Notes: generated by a model not told the origin, from the sequence alone. A stretch of 64,000 nt of DNA from Ornithodoros turicata (GCF_037126465.1 NW_026999300.1:1-64000); one strand, 5' to 3'; positions 11,400 through 23,076 are shown, counted from the first letter of the stretch. Translations and numbers: made by a program.

Positions 11400-14300
11400 T
11401 CTGTTGGGTCTCTATAGTATTCTTGCAAAATATGTGGGTGCAAGGAAATAAAAGGAAAGCGAAGTGAATTCATTCCTGTATAATGATCGCTGCGTAGAAG
11501 CACAGCACCATTTTCTTCGTGGATGTATAGCGAACGTGCATTCCTTTCTTTTTTTGGTTCGCGCCGGCCGAGTGGCGATATTTTATTACATCCGGAACGA
11601 GGGCCTATTGTTTTGCGTTCGCATACATGTGTGTGCCGTCTTTTGACGATGGTAGGATAATTATTGACCTGAGGAATAATATGGATTTATGTGGTTGTGA
11701 AAATAGACTGTGTTTGTGAGTGTGAAAATGTGAGTGTGTGTCTGTGTGTGCGCGCGCTTTTCTGAACCAGGGACCCCACTTGACAAGTAAGTGCTATGTG
11801 TTTACCTTTTCGTGTGACACGAGTGATACATTTATGTACTATTGCGTGAAATAGTGGTTTAAAAAATAAGGATAGACGCGTTTGCATTGCTATCTGTAGG
11901 ATAGGCAGAGAGCGTTTTTAATGGAATTGTCTCGCGAACCTGGTGAAGTCTTTGTTTTGGGCAGGGTATTTTATGAGTGCCCGACGCCGGTCCGGTGCAC
12001 TTGGTATGCTTTCCTGAAGCGGTATGCTTTGTTCTTGTTGTGTGGTTCACGCCTTTAGCTCCAATTCTATCAGTAGAAATGAATAGGAGTTTTTGTTTGT
12101 TTGTTAGTATGTGTCTGTCACGTTCGTAGCGCTGTTCAAGCTTTGTTTTCCTTGCAAAAATTCAGACTTTACGGTATTAAGCTGTCCGAGAAGAAGTGAC
12201 TTTCCCTGCTCGCTTAAGATAAAATGTGTTTCCTTATTCTGTGCTTTCTTCACGCAGGTGCAATGCAATTGAGTATTTAGCATTATGCAATAATTATCTG
12301 ATAGCAGAAATGGGTTTGTCACAGTTTATTAGCGTGTGCCTCGTTATTATTATTTTTTCTTATATCTTTGCGAGCAAAAGTGCGTGTAATTTTTCGCTGC
12401 TCTTTTCTTATTTTCTCTACTTTTACACAGAAGAAAGCCTCCTGGTAAAAGCTGAATAGTGTTCTATCAGTGGAAGTGAGGTTGTTTGTTTGATTTTGTT
12501 GGGTGCTCGATATGTTGGCGAAGTAAGCAGTGCTTAATCTTTCAGTTATGTGCTTTTGAGCAGAAATGCTGGTATCTGAGCACGGAGTAGAAATTCCCAT
12601 ATATCTCTGCTCCCTAAGAAACTTTGTACGTCGTTTTCCGAGCAAACCGCGTTTAGTTTTCGCGAAATAGAAAATGCTCTATGATGATCTGCCGCAAGGT
12701 TAGGCCTTTTCCCCTATCACCTGTGTTTTCGCATTCGATGTCGCATGTCTAGACTTGTTCAGTAGTGCCTTTGTTGCTGCAGTTTCTACCCTTCGCTAAT
12801 ATCTTGTTGTTGTCGTTTTGTGTTAGCCGATGAGCTTCGTAGCGATGTGCGGTAACGCCCAGTAGAAGCGATTTTCCCTGTTCGTTTTGTGTAGATGCTT
12901 GGCCTGCGTTTTCTTTACGCAGGGACAACGCAGCTGTGTGTATCGCATTATGCAATAATTTTCTGATAGCAGAAATGAGTGTCTTCTCAGTGATTAGCGT
13001 GCGCTACGGTTTCTTGCAGTTACAGCAATTGGAGCGCAAGTGCGTGCAGTGTGTGTGTGTGCGTTTTTCCTGATTTGTGACGTCATCATGGCATGTTTGG
13101 ACCTGTTTAGCAATGTTGCAGTTTTGCGATGTTGCAGTATCTTGTTGGCGTCATGTTGTGCTAGCCGTTGCGTTTCGTAGCGATAAGCGGTTATTCTCCT
13201 ATTATTCCCGAGTGGTTCGACTTAAGCCTTTTCCCTGCTCACTTAAGGAAATTTGTGTGCCATTGTCCTGTGCTTTCTTTGCGCATGGGCAATGCGGCTG
13301 TGTATGTAGCATTATGCAAGAATTCTCTTATAGCAGAAATGGGTGTCTTTTTCTCAGTTTATTAGCGTGCGCTACGGTTTCCTGCAGTTACAGCTATTGG
13401 ACCACAAATGCGTGTAATTTTTCGTGGTTCTTTTCTCCTTTCACTGCTTTTACGCAGAAGAAAGTCGCATGTTACAGCTGAGAAAAGGGTTTGTATGCTT
13501 TTTGTTTGTTAGATGTAATTAGGGCAACGGTGTGTTGAGTAAGTCAGCTGTTATAGGTATTTGTGCAGAAATGCTTGCATCAGAGCGCAGGACAGAAATT
13601 CCTAGCACACCACCCTCAGTGTAAATTAATTATTTTGGTTGTGAGACTGCTTCACTGCATGACAAGGCTGAAATGGGAAGAGAGAAAAAACTGGAGCGCT
13701 TTTTTTTGTTGAATTTTAATGTAAGAATGAATATCATTAAGAGTAGGACAAAGCAAATAATATTGCGATTCAATAAATAATAGGAGTTTTTGTCTTTGCC
13801 GCTTCAGACAGGATGTGGTGACGTCACGCAGTGTTTCAGGTGTCTGTAGCAAAGCATTGACCGTTACTGGAAAAAAGTGTAGCAATAGAAAAATGGAGGA
13901 TGGTGTGCATTGTCCTGGAGGGATTTACGATGAGCACTGTTCTTCGAATAAGAGGAATGTGTGTGTGCTTAGAAATACGTAGTTTGATGTTGTTGTCAGG
14001 TTTGTTCAAGTGTTTCTCTGCGCTTTTATTCCCCTTGTTGTCTGACAAACATGCGATTTTTCCTGACGTGTCCTGACATGCCCAGACCTATTCAGTGATG
14101 CTTTCCTTCTACATGCAGTTCTGTTTTTCTTTTGGAAAAGAAACATTCTTTTCTTGACGATAGTGCTGCCCTGAATGGCAGTATTTTCTGCAAGTTTTTT
14201 TTAGTTTCTGCTTTAGTTTTCTGCTTCTTATGCAATCGTTATAGAATAAAGGAAATAATCTTGGGATAGTGATTCATTAAGTAACATGTCCCCTGGCTAC

Positions 14301-15274
14301 AGGGTACGCGCCCTTGAACCGTACAGATGCATTCTTGGGTGATGACGTCATGCTGCGGGTCTATTGTTTCAGGTGGACCTTGTCCAGTTGAGCATTAGTG
14401 AAAAAAAAAAAAAAACAGTGTAGCCCTGAGACAATAAGCTGACGTCACGACCAATGAGCAAGGCCTGCAGAGGGCGCCAGGTTTCACTTGTCTCTTTGAC
14501 ACTGGCAGGTGTGGACGCGCTAATTTTGTTCCTAGCAATTGCGTTGGCCGTTAGTGGAAGAGCGTAGCTTCGGTGGGGTTCCGTTTGCCTCTGATGGGGT
14601 GCGGATGTGTGGTTCGTCACTGCTGAATGGTGAATTTTGTGACGAGCAGATTTACAATGAAGGAATGCAGTGTATGTGTCCGATGATGGCGAGTGTCTTT
14701 TTCACTCTGTTCAAGTGTTTTTGTTTTGTTTTTTTTTGCTGTGTTTGCTTTCCTCTGTTGCCCTGCGTTCGAGCGATTTTTCCTCGTGTAATAGCGGTCC
14801 TGAGATGCCCCGACCTGTATGCTTTCCTGTGTTGACGCATCTAGCTTTGTATTTTTCTTTTTCGGACGAGAAATATTCATGTTGATTGTTTTTGTCTTGA
14901 CGATGACGCTAGTGCTGCCCTGAATGGGAATAGAGCTAGAACGATTCTTAATAATTTTGCGATTAAATTAGTTCAGAAAGTAACCGCAAAAAGGGACATA
15001 TGCATGACTCTATAGAGGAGTAAAAAGCATTAACAATTCAGTTCTGTGCCTGGCTCACGGATGGAATGGACGTATCGTTCTGCGCTCCTGTGACTGCCGT
15101 TGTGGTGGGCTGGTTTGTTGTGTAACTAATGCTCTCACTCGTGGTAACTTTGTCCCCGCTTTGTTTGCGGCTTTCATGCCCGTGCATGTCGGGCGCTAGT
15201 TGCGGTTGTCCATGCATCCCCGCCATTTTCCATCTTCTTCTACCTTGGGAACAAGAGTAGCGCTGGCGTGATTC
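11400..15274 (+). repeat. Family S repeat block (unclassified, tandemly organised)
   Basis: This AT-rich block is built of diverged units that recur at 20834-21240, 37681-38640 and, more distantly, in the large inverted repeat after 51064. Diagnostic words are ATAGCAGAAATG, TTTGTTTGTTAG, GTATCTGAGC and TTCTTAATAATTTTG. The segment 13720-13900 closely matches 37680-37860 (CAATAAATAATAGGA, then TTTGTCTTTGCCGC). The part 12660-12960 also resembles family R (TTAGGCCTTTTCCCC, then CTAGACTTGTTCAG). Open frames here are short and low-complexity. No transposase, RT or terminal repeat was recognised, so the family is unclassified. Confidence 0.6.
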
Positions 15275-15596
15275 TTAAAGGGACTCTGACCAGAAGTTCG
15301 ACAAATATTTCGTTTGTATCTATTACGAAGGTATAATATGCCTCCAAGCCACACGCGAAATATTTTGGCTGTGCGCGGAGGCAAAGTTTGCCAAACGGGG
15401 AGCTGAAAACCGGCTTCGCTTTTCCCCCTCAACTCGCGCAATCGGGGCCGAAATCTAGCCTCTTTGCAGTGGACATCCGCCAATTTCCGTGTGCGTGACG
15501 AAATCACGAGGGCCACGTTTCATTGGGCGCCCGGACCGGAAGTTCTGTTAGTGAGTTTGTGAGAGCGCCGGCATCCGTCCGGAAAGCGATCTTCAA

Positions 15597-16725
15597 TATG
15601 GACGTCGAAGGAAGAAATGCGGAGACTTCGAGCCCGGAACTTCTTTCTGACCTTTCTGCGATCGAGAGGAAAATTCTGCGTGCTGAACAGCTCGGTAGGC
15701 TTTCGAAACGTCGCCGATGCCGCGAATGCGAGACGAAGTTAGAGCTCTACGAACATCAGTCACAGATGAAGCAAACAGCATGAGTCGCCTGTCTTCAGGT
15801 AAGCGATGAGCTTTTTAACGCACACTGTGATCGAACATGTAAACGTTCTCAGAAATTTCGTGTTCTGATATCTAATGCGCACTTGCTGTTCATGGCGCCG
15901 GTGTGGCTGGTGTGTCATAATGCCGAAGGAGATCGAATGCTTGTGCTGCAAGGAGCTCGAAAACACAGCCGAATGACTGCAGTATGAGTGCATTACAACC
16001 CACAAAGATTTCCAACTTCTATTCTTCAATATGACTGTCCTGAAGGTCGCATATTGAACTCCGTGGGCAGCGCGAACCTATGAGCGACTATATTCACAAG
16101 TAAGTCACATGTGTCCTTGTCGAACGATGTTAAAATTTGCACGTCCAAAACTGGTTTGGTCCTGCAATAAAGTGGTTAAAAACTCCAGTACAGGGCGCAG
16201 CACATAAAAAGGCTATACAGTACACGGCTCTGAACTGGAGAAAACCAATATAAGCAATTTTGTAATTGTCAGTGTGCTGTGTCCTGAGTCACGTTTTTAT
16301 GTATTGCCCTGTGCATAAGGTTTTAGCGTAGGTTTTTAGCGATATTGAGTGTTCTTGATTGTCGATTCAGTGAAAAGTAAAACAATGTTGGGTTCTAAAC
16401 GAACACAGCATGTGTAGTAATGTACAAGGTGTGGGCAGGTAAACAGTTGCTCTCAGGTACATGTAGAAATGACATTGCACACACACTGTACTGTAACCGG
16501 TTACCTATTTGCCTAAACTATATTTTATGTACATCTGTGTAGACGATGCAGATACACTGCGGACCGCCATTTTGCAAGGTGAGTATGGTACAAGCTTGGG
16601 AAAAACAAGATCATGGTCATCCCAGCCTGTGCAGTGAAGAGGGTCTGGCAAGCCTTTCCCACAGAAAATGCCACAGGATTCAAGTACCCAAGATCCTACC
16701 TGGGGGTACCTCTTCGCACAGCTCG
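15597..16725 (+). pseudogene. P2RX7 C-terminal (zinc) domain protein gene carried by the TTAA transposon
   Basis: Three separated blocks in order match the cysteine-rich intracellular domain family named after P2X7. Block 1 (15597-15781) is a charged N-terminal segment ending RRRCRECETKLELYEHQS. Block 2 (about 15896-16060) carries CGWC followed by MPKEIECLCCKE and then CITTHKDFQLLFFN. Block 3 (about 16540-16725) carries YTADRHFAR, a stop, then VWYKLGK and IPACAVKRVWQAFP, then ATGFKYP. In the family a Trp usually stands where block 3 has TGA. Likely donor (15799, CAG/GTAAGC) and acceptor (TGTGTAG before 16540) sites suggest introns. In-frame stops in blocks 2 and 3 make this copy a pseudogene. 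Other metazoan genomes carry many stand-alone genes with this domain; their function is unknown to me. Confidence 0.6.
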
Positions 16726-17798
16726 TCTATCACATGTAAAATAATTCAGCATCTGTGTTTAGGATGATCTATATCTCTCAGGATGATGCATGGTTCATGA
16801 GTTCAATATGTTGTGTTGAAACACAACACTAGTCCTTTTTAATGAGTCTTGCGGAACAATAGATGAGCACTCCTTTTCTGACATTGTGTACCATTGCTAC
16901 AGTGAACAATTTCTTGAGCAAGACTGATGAACGAACGAAAAATAGAGTCTTGTCTTCCAAATATGTATGTTCCTTGTAACTTCCGTATTTGTTAACTGAC
17001 CCATGTTGATGTCCCCCTTCATGTAATGCCTGCAATGGCCTTTGAGATATATTCATAAATAAATAATAAATAAATATCAAAACCGGAAAAAGATGTAACA
17101 CGTATCCTCTCTTTGTGTGAATGATACATAAACATTCTCAGATTTGTACATAGTCACACTTTGCCTCATTTTGCATAAAGCCTAGTTCCACCTCTTACAT
17201 CATCTCCACATCTTCAATCTCCAAAGCAGTACAAGGCTAAAGTAATCAGCTACTACATAAAAGGAAGGAGGGGAGGAAAACAAACGCTGGCACATCTAAA
17301 ATTCGAAGAAACCCTGGTACTTTAACGGGGCTACTCACGGCTCAGTGCTGGATCAGATCCCGATGGAAAACAGCTTTTCTGAGCCTCAGTGATAGATTCC
17401 CTTGATTGCACTGACTGTGAGGCACAACTCATTGGCTTGGTGGCAAGTGGGCTTGTGTCTGATTTTGTGCAGGTTTGGGGGACACACCTTTTAATAGTGT
17501 TGATGGAAAGCAGGGTGTGTGAAACACTGACTTCTGGTAGATGAATTCTTGTTATTTATAACCAGGTACCCATGTTCTAGTAATCTAGAAAAAGCCTTGG
17601 CTCTCTTGGAGGAAATCGCTAATGAATCTGAGTGTCTTTTGTGGAAACAGGTTGTAACTGCCTTTCTATCCACCCTACTTAGTTGCCCTAGCAAAAGCAA
17701 ATATGTAATGCTGTACACCATATCTGGCGCTAGCACACTAATTGCTTTGAGTGTTCTCAGGCTTCTGAAATGGAGCTACCTCGTACATACGCTGTGCC

Positions 17799-18390
17799 AT
17801 GCACCGCTCAACACAACAAATAAAAACAGAGCGTAAACGTTTTGTCGCCTATCCGGGTGGCATCATCAGTACAACAGAGGCCAAAGATGAGCACATCAGC
17901 CTATCTAAGAGGGAATCTTCCACATCCGATAGGGGGACACGGTATGTATTACAGGCTGAAGCATCACGCCTGATAAAGCAGGATTCTAAGAACTTTCTAG
18001 GGCCCCATCGCTAGTCATGAGCAAAGGTTACTGCACCATCAAAATATATGTTCCTTAGGACAGCAGTGGTAGACTGATTCGGTCCTGTTTAGTTACGCTA
18101 AGCATTAGTAGCCCTGGCAACTGGCTCTTTTAGTCCCACATCTTTTGTCTATCTCGCCAATGTAGGTTGCATCCCATTCTAGGCACTCAACTTGATATGC
18201 ACAGTCAAAATGCCTGATGGGCACAGTGCCCTCCAAATAGCGTATGAAATACGTTGGATGAAAGGAATGCGAACCACTGATTTGACTCCTTTGTTGTTGT
18301 TTTTGATTGTTCTGTTGGAGGGATGATGCCACCTGGATAGGCAATGAAACGTTTACTCTCTTTATTCTTAATTGTTGTGTTAAGCCAGTG
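17799..18390 (-). mobile_element. Penelope-like element remnant with GIY-YIG fragment and inverted terminal repeats
   Basis: On the minus strand about 18105-18240 reads as the start of a GIY-YIG endonuclease domain, CAYQVECLEWDATYIGEIDK, matching the usual (C)xxCxAxYIGET motif of Penelope elements with Ile for Thr. The flanks, about 17799-17866 and 18321-18390, are inverted copies of each other (GATGATGCCACC(C/T)GGATAGGC followed by AAACGTTTAC). Penelope elements often carry inverted or tandem pseudo-LTRs, and the repeat includes a hammerhead-like core (see findings). The reverse transcriptase is missing. Confidence 0.55.
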
Positions 18391-18769
18391 TTCTGAGTAA
18401 AGGATTTTACATTATGAACTTTGTTTGAATGATGATTAGTGGCGAGTTTCATACCCTGGGCCACTACTCTTAACAATTGCTTGTGGTAGTGTGGTGAAAT
18501 GGAATAACGAGCCTTGTAGACAATATACTTGGCAATATATTTATTTATCTCTCATAGGTTGAAGAACCCAGTGTGGTGTTACATAAAGGAGGGGCACGTA
18601 ATCATACAAGACCGATCACCAAAAGGCCTTGCTTTTCACTAGATTAAAATGTGAAGCGATTGTAACATAAAAAATGCTGCATGGTGGGGATATGATAGGT
18701 TCTCCTCACGAGTTGTCGCCACGGTTACGGTTAGTTGAGAAACTGCATATCCAGGTAGCAGGATCAAAT

Positions 18770-19140
18770 TTTAATTAGGCTACTTTGGCCAACACGCGAG
18801 CATAGAGCACAGTGTCAAAAGCCCTTACAAAATAAAAAGAATACTACATCTACGTGGACCCAGAAATCAAGACAGTTTGAAATGCTGTGAACGAATTCCA
18901 CTACGTTAGTTTTGCCTGAATACCCTTTTCTAAAGCCATGCTGGAATGTAAAAAAAGAAATCGACAGACTCGACTTGGTTGACAACGTGGTAGTACATGA
19001 TGTGATCCATTAGTTTACAGGGAACCCTAAAAAGTGGAGCTGGTTAATAGATAAAAGGAGCATAGTTGTCACCTCTTCTGAAGACAAGAATTAGCTTGAG
19101 ACCTATGTCCTCGACTCGCACACATACTAAGAACCTTTGA
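18770..19140 (-). pseudogene. Non-LTR retrotransposon RT fragment (CR1/L2/Jockey-like)
   Basis: Read on the minus strand, the segment shows a decayed 5-prime part of a LINE reverse transcriptase: FRRGDNYAPF, then VPCKLMDHIMYYHVVNQVES, then VHVDVV and RAFDTVLYARVLAKV. This matches the order of conserved RT blocks (FKKGD, PCKxMExI, AFDxVxH). Several stops interrupt it. The later catalytic FADD block is not seen, so it is truncated or scrambled. It lies inside the TTAA transposon. Confidence 0.55.
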
Positions 19141-20640
19141 CACAGATTAACGTATCTTCATTCCAGCTCTTTTACTTTCAGATGTTCACCTCTGTTGAGT
19201 GGTCTGTCATTCTTGTAATACAGATTGGAATTGAAATGCAGGTGCATAAGGGATGCTCTGAAAGAAAAGCGTTTGGTTTTAGTCCTCTTAATGTTTCTGA
19301 AAACGAAAACAAACTTCACGGTGACTATTCTTCTGAAATGAGCAATTCCAGGATGACAGCAAAAAAATATATCTCGCCATATCATTATATCCACCTGGCA
19401 CTTCAACTGAATAATGGCAGTTGAAGATGACGATGATTCAATTTAATGACGCATAAGCAACTCGGGCTATAGTGTGCCAAAACCATGGTAAAACTGTGAT
19501 TTGTTAAATATCAGACGATTATACTGAAATAATATACTTTGTTGGTTGGTAAATTGAGATATAGACAAAAACATATGATAAAAATAAGCAATTGAAGAAA
19601 AGGCAATTGTTGGCTTTGTGTGACTGATGTCGAGTTTGCCACACTACGTGTTGAATAATAATGTACGGTGATACGCTGTAGCATATAAAGTACAATCATA
19701 CACACGCTCAATATGTGGTGGATATGTGAAACCAATATACACATACTTACATTTCAAACTTTCTTGAAAAAGGCAGTCCAAGTGTGTCGGATTTGCCAGA
19801 CTCTATACAAAGCCAGTAAGCACAGTGTGGAATGACTGATTCATCTTTCGAAGGCAGAGGTGCAGCTACCACGACGCTTCGTCATCTCAATGCTTCGGAG
19901 CGGCATAGCCTAGTAAGAAGCCATCAAAAGGATCTCATAAAGATAACTTGGTTGAAAAAGTGGAGGGTTCTGTGGGATATGTAAGAAAGCATACGCGTTA
20001 CACAACAGCTACGAGAATGATCGACTGCACCTGCATGGTTTTCAGTACGTAGACTTGGAACTGAAAAATAAATGTGCTAACCTTGTTGATACTACTTTTC
20101 CGTCAGGACCACACGAGAGCACATTTGGTTTCTTTAGTTGAAGGTATCATCAGGTCCCCATGCTCCTTTGAGATGCAGCAGACAAAATTTCGCTGAGGCG
20201 AGTGACTGCAGTTGTGGTTCGTCGCTTCGCAGCAGATCAAGAACAGTACACCGCAAAGATAGGTGAAACGTTCAGAATATGGTGACCAACCCCAACACCA
20301 ACCCAATGACCCGAACAAAGAGGATGAACCGGGAGTCACACAAGTTCGCAGTTCGCAAGCTCGGCATACGGCATCCATTACAGCTGACCGGATACGGAAG
20401 CATGTATCGAACGCCGTGTACAGATTGAAAAGAAAATCGTAGAAACTGTTGCAGGTGATAAATGCAGGGTATATTTTTCTTTTTGAGGCTCTGTAACAAA
20501 AACATATTAACGTAGAAATGCCATTTCATGAAGGAAATTGACAGATATTGCGTGACCACGTGACGCGTTTGAGCCAATTGTGGGTGTTGCGAGTGGCCCC
20601 CGTGTTGACGTCATCTTGATGGTGGGCCGGGGTGGATATT
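19141..20640. other. No gene recognised (right part of TTAA transposon)
   Basis: Short frames on both strands (for example minus 20103-20378 with several Cys) have no recognisable domain. The region ends in a more GC-balanced stretch near the right terminal repeat. Confidence 0.3.
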
Positions 20641-20760
20641 CTATATAAACGTATGTTTTCTCGGTTTGACGCTAGGCGTGCTGCACTCGGATGAAGTCGA
20701 ATGTTTAAAATTCGAGTTTAGAGAATCCGTGGGGTTTTAATGCGTGAATTTTCGCATGGA
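20636..20760 (+). promoter_or_regulatory. Possible TATA promoter near the right end of the TTAA transposon
   Basis: TATTCTATATAAACG (about 20636-20651) is a good TATA box match. It is preceded by TTGACGTCATC at about 20604, a CRE-like word, and followed by GCACTCGGATGAAG. No open frame of useful length follows before the transposon end, so any transcript would read out into flanking family S DNA. Weak evidence. Confidence 0.25.
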
Positions 20761-20833
20761 GAGTCCTTGTTGGGTGCTTTATCGACTACAGGTACGAAAG
20801 AGCTCCCACAGTTTCTGGTCAGAGTCCCTTTAA

Positions 20834-21240
20834 TAATTTTGTCATGAAATTAGTTGAGAAAGTAACTGCTACGGGGTGCAGATGCATGACTTTACAGAGG
20901 AGAAAAAATTATTAGGATACAGTTCTGTGACTGACTCTCGGATGGAACGGACACCTTGTTCTGCGCTCGCCGTGACTGCTGTTGTGGTGGGCTGATTTGT
21001 TGTGTACCTAGTCCTTGTTATTAGTTATTGATGGTGTTCATGTTAGGATATTTTGGTAAGTTGCATTTAGTACGTCATTGGGATAAAATGCTTAATTGCT
21101 AGTGGTCCCATTGCAGATGGACCTTGTCCCTAGGAGTTGCATCGACCGTGTGAAAAAAAAGCGCTGTAGCCTTGGGACAATGGGATGACGTCACGACCAA
21201 TGAGCAAGGCAAGCAGAGGGCACAGGAATTCACTTCTCTG
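20834..21240 (+). repeat. Family S fragment, right side of the transposon insertion
   Basis: The segment resumes family S just after the TTAA transposon: TAATTTTGTCATGAAATTAG, then CAGAGGAG, GTTGTGGTGGGCTG and TGACGTCACGACCAATGAGC all have counterparts at 14950-15120 and 14440-14460. This supports a single family S copy interrupted at a TTAA. Confidence 0.6.
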
Positions 21241-21985
21241 TTAGCCTCTTGCGCGTACGGTCGTGTTACTTCTCACTGGCGGCCGCGGCAGGTGGCGGTA
21301 GGAGCGCGCGCGCATTCGTAGCTCCCGTAGAGTGGCGCTTACATCAGTCCAGCTCTGGCTCTCGTGGGGAGAAGACGTGCGGTCGGCCACTCCGTTGTTG
21401 GCGCGCAGCGTCAGTTGAGCCCTGACTGTCGACGAGAGAGGACGCTCCGTCGCCACGGGGAAAAGCTGAGTGATTTGCCGTAGCGGTTAGGCCTTTTCCC
21501 CGATGTGTCTAGTGTCTAGGCACTTTTACCTAGCTCATTGCACGTCTTAATCCTTTTCCCCACATGACCAGTTATACACTGCCACATGTTTGTAGTTGAT
21601 TAGCAGTGTCTTGTTGCATTTTTACCCGCAGCTAGTACTTTTTCTGTGTTCCACGTAAGCCGACATGAGGCCAAACACTGCGGTTATGCCTAAGCACCCT
21701 CATGCCTAGCTCAGCGCTCAGCCTTTTTCCTCCCGATGAGCAGTGTTTAGACTTCTTTAGCAGCGTTGCCATTTTTACGTGCCGCTAGTACTTCTCTAGT
21801 CTCTTACACGCATATCGACATGATGGTGGGGCCATCAGGTCTGATGTCTTGCTACTTGCTTGCCACCTTCCTCTGCAACCGTCGTGCCCAACGATGCCCG
21901 CACCGGAGTGATTTTTTCAAGATGGCGTCGTTGATTTTCAAATAAATTATTTGTCTCTGTCTGCTCCCTTTCTGTTTAGTTATTT
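21241..21985 (+). repeat. Family R repeat copy (unclassified)
   Basis: The sequence shares an ordered series of words with 46507-47345 (same strand) and with 24224-24700 (opposite strand): TAGGAGCGCGCGCGC, GTGAGTGATTTGCCG, TTAGGCCTTTTCCCCGATGT, CTAGACTTGTTTAGCAGT-like words, CGCTAGTACTT, TGGTGG(C/G)GCCATC, and ATCGTTGATTTTC before AATAAA. The start is GC-rich and the end carries a poly-A signal, as if the unit were derived from a transcribed region. No coding potential or known family was recognised. Confidence 0.5.
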
Positions 21986-21991
21986 TTTCTA

Positions 21992-22146
21992 CAACCCGAG
22001 TTTTACATAAAAAATCCACGACGAGTATTGCATTGAGTCAGATTATACACTACTTAAAACATTTTAAATGGTTTTAAAAATTTAAAGTAATTTTTAAGTA
22101 AAAAGTGCAATACTGGCCGTGGATTTTCTGTATAAATCTTGGGTTG
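21992..22146. mobile_element. 155-bp foldback MITE, copy 1
   Basis: The ends are about 40-base imperfect inverted repeats, CAACCCGAGTTTTACAT and its counterpart ending TATAAATCTTGGGTTG, around an AT-rich middle (TTTAAATGGTTTTAAAAATT). It lies exactly at the end of the family R copy. A second copy at 24074-24223 lies at the mirrored position. Confidence 0.65.
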
Positions 22147-22346
22147 AATGATTACTACTGCTGGTCAGTAATAGCCCTTGCTCCTAATATAGTTTTGAAC
22201 GTATAGAGCTGTGCCTTTACAAGGACCACGTGGCTACAAGGCAGTGAAAAATAAACATTGCGAAGCAGCTGATAGTTAAGATATGCTAAATGGATAATGG
22301 AAAAGCAACGTAAGACAAAATAGAAAAGCGCACCAGCGAGACTCAC

Positions 22347-22560
22347 TTTGTCCTGGGAAATGTATCAGGCTCGCATGTCTTTGGGCGTTCGCTTGGTCCT
22401 CAAAAATCATGTCGCACAAACCGCATTGGAAGAGTGCTGCCATTTCGGCGTCTACTTCTGTATTGATAACCCGTCGTACAGGTCGAGGCTTTTCACCTGG
22501 TTCACGTTCACCTGGCTTCGATACCGCACTTTCGCGGAAAAGAGCAAACGGCAAAAGCAT
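22347..22560 (-). CDS. Candidate exon encoding one C2H2 zinc finger
   Basis: The minus-strand frame starting ATG at 22560 contains FQCGLCDMIFEDQANAQRHA followed by SLIH, a C-x2-C-x12-H-x4-H zinc finger, preceded by a basic/proline segment (EREPGEKPRPVRR). After HFPGQ there is a good donor, AAA/GTGAGT at 22346-22345, so the exon would end at 22347. No downstream exon was found to the left, where family R and the MITE begin. It could be a host exon or part of an unidentified element. The upstream DNA (22560-22690) has two TGACGTCA-type words. Confidence 0.4.
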
Positions 22561-22740
22561 GACGTCATTACTCGAGCGAACCTTCCCTGACCGGCCTTCA
22601 GAGGAGAGTTGAATCGAGTTAACCCTCTGGTTACTCCACCTTGTTTTGGCACGCAGGTAGTGACGTCATCGAGTTACTCGACCCGGTTTTCGAACGGCGC
22701 TTCGGGTAGAGAGCTACTACCGAGTTGACTCCAGTAGGTT

Positions 22741-23076
22741 TTAGAACGCACCCCATCTAACTTTGTTTTTCTCGGTTAAATGTTTTCTCGTTCGAAAAAA
22801 GGGCGCGAACGTCATGATGCCATCACGGAAGTGATTTCTGAACTGAACTAGGATCTGCCAGAAGCTGCCTTTTCTCTTTCCTTGGACTTTGGTTAAATTG
22901 ACAACATACGCCCTCACGTAGGCCAGAGAAGCGGTGCAACGGCTGTCTTTCCCCATATCTGCAGAACTGTTTGCATTGTCGTAATCTTCAGAGACACCAT
23001 CCTCCCGAGCATTAAAACCGTCACTTTTGACGTCACGAAAACAGCGCGTCTCGGTAACCTTGACCTGGCGTTTCAT
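22741..23076 (-). CDS. Unrecognised 111-codon frame
   Basis: A minus-strand frame with an acidic N-terminal half (RCFRDVKSDGFNAREDGVSE, then DYDNANSS) and a basic C-terminal half. It precedes the zinc-finger exon in the same direction. No family is recognised and no flanking splice signals are clear. It may be non-coding. Confidence 0.15.
   Translation of the reverse strand: MKRQVKVTETRCFRDVKSDGFNAREDGVSEDYDNANSSADMGKDSRCTASLAYVRAYVVNLTKVQGKRKGSFWQILVQFRNHFRDGIMTFAPFFRTRKHLTEKNKVRWGAF

Larger units (their letters stand above)
15279..20829. mobile_element. 5.55-kb TTAA transposon, Kolobok-like, inserted in family S
   Basis: The inverted ends AGGGACTCTGACCAGAA and TTCTGGTCAGAGTCCCT match perfectly over 17 bases, and TTAA lies on both sides (15275-15278, 20830-20833). 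The empty target can be read from another family S copy at about 14945 (GATTCTTAATAATTTTG), which matches the two flanks joined. The interior holds a gene for a P2X7-C-terminal-type zinc domain near the left end, plus nested Penelope and LINE pieces. I see no DDE transposase, so the element may be non-autonomous or the transposase unrecognised. AGG ends with TTAA duplication suggest Kolobok (inference). Confidence 0.75.

Noticed and set aside
16578..16609. Splice donor AAG/GTGAGT and short intron in the P2X7-type domain gene
   Set aside because: The domain text continues across it (HFAR, stop, VWYKLGK) in one frame, so a Trp-to-stop mutation explains the site better than an intron.
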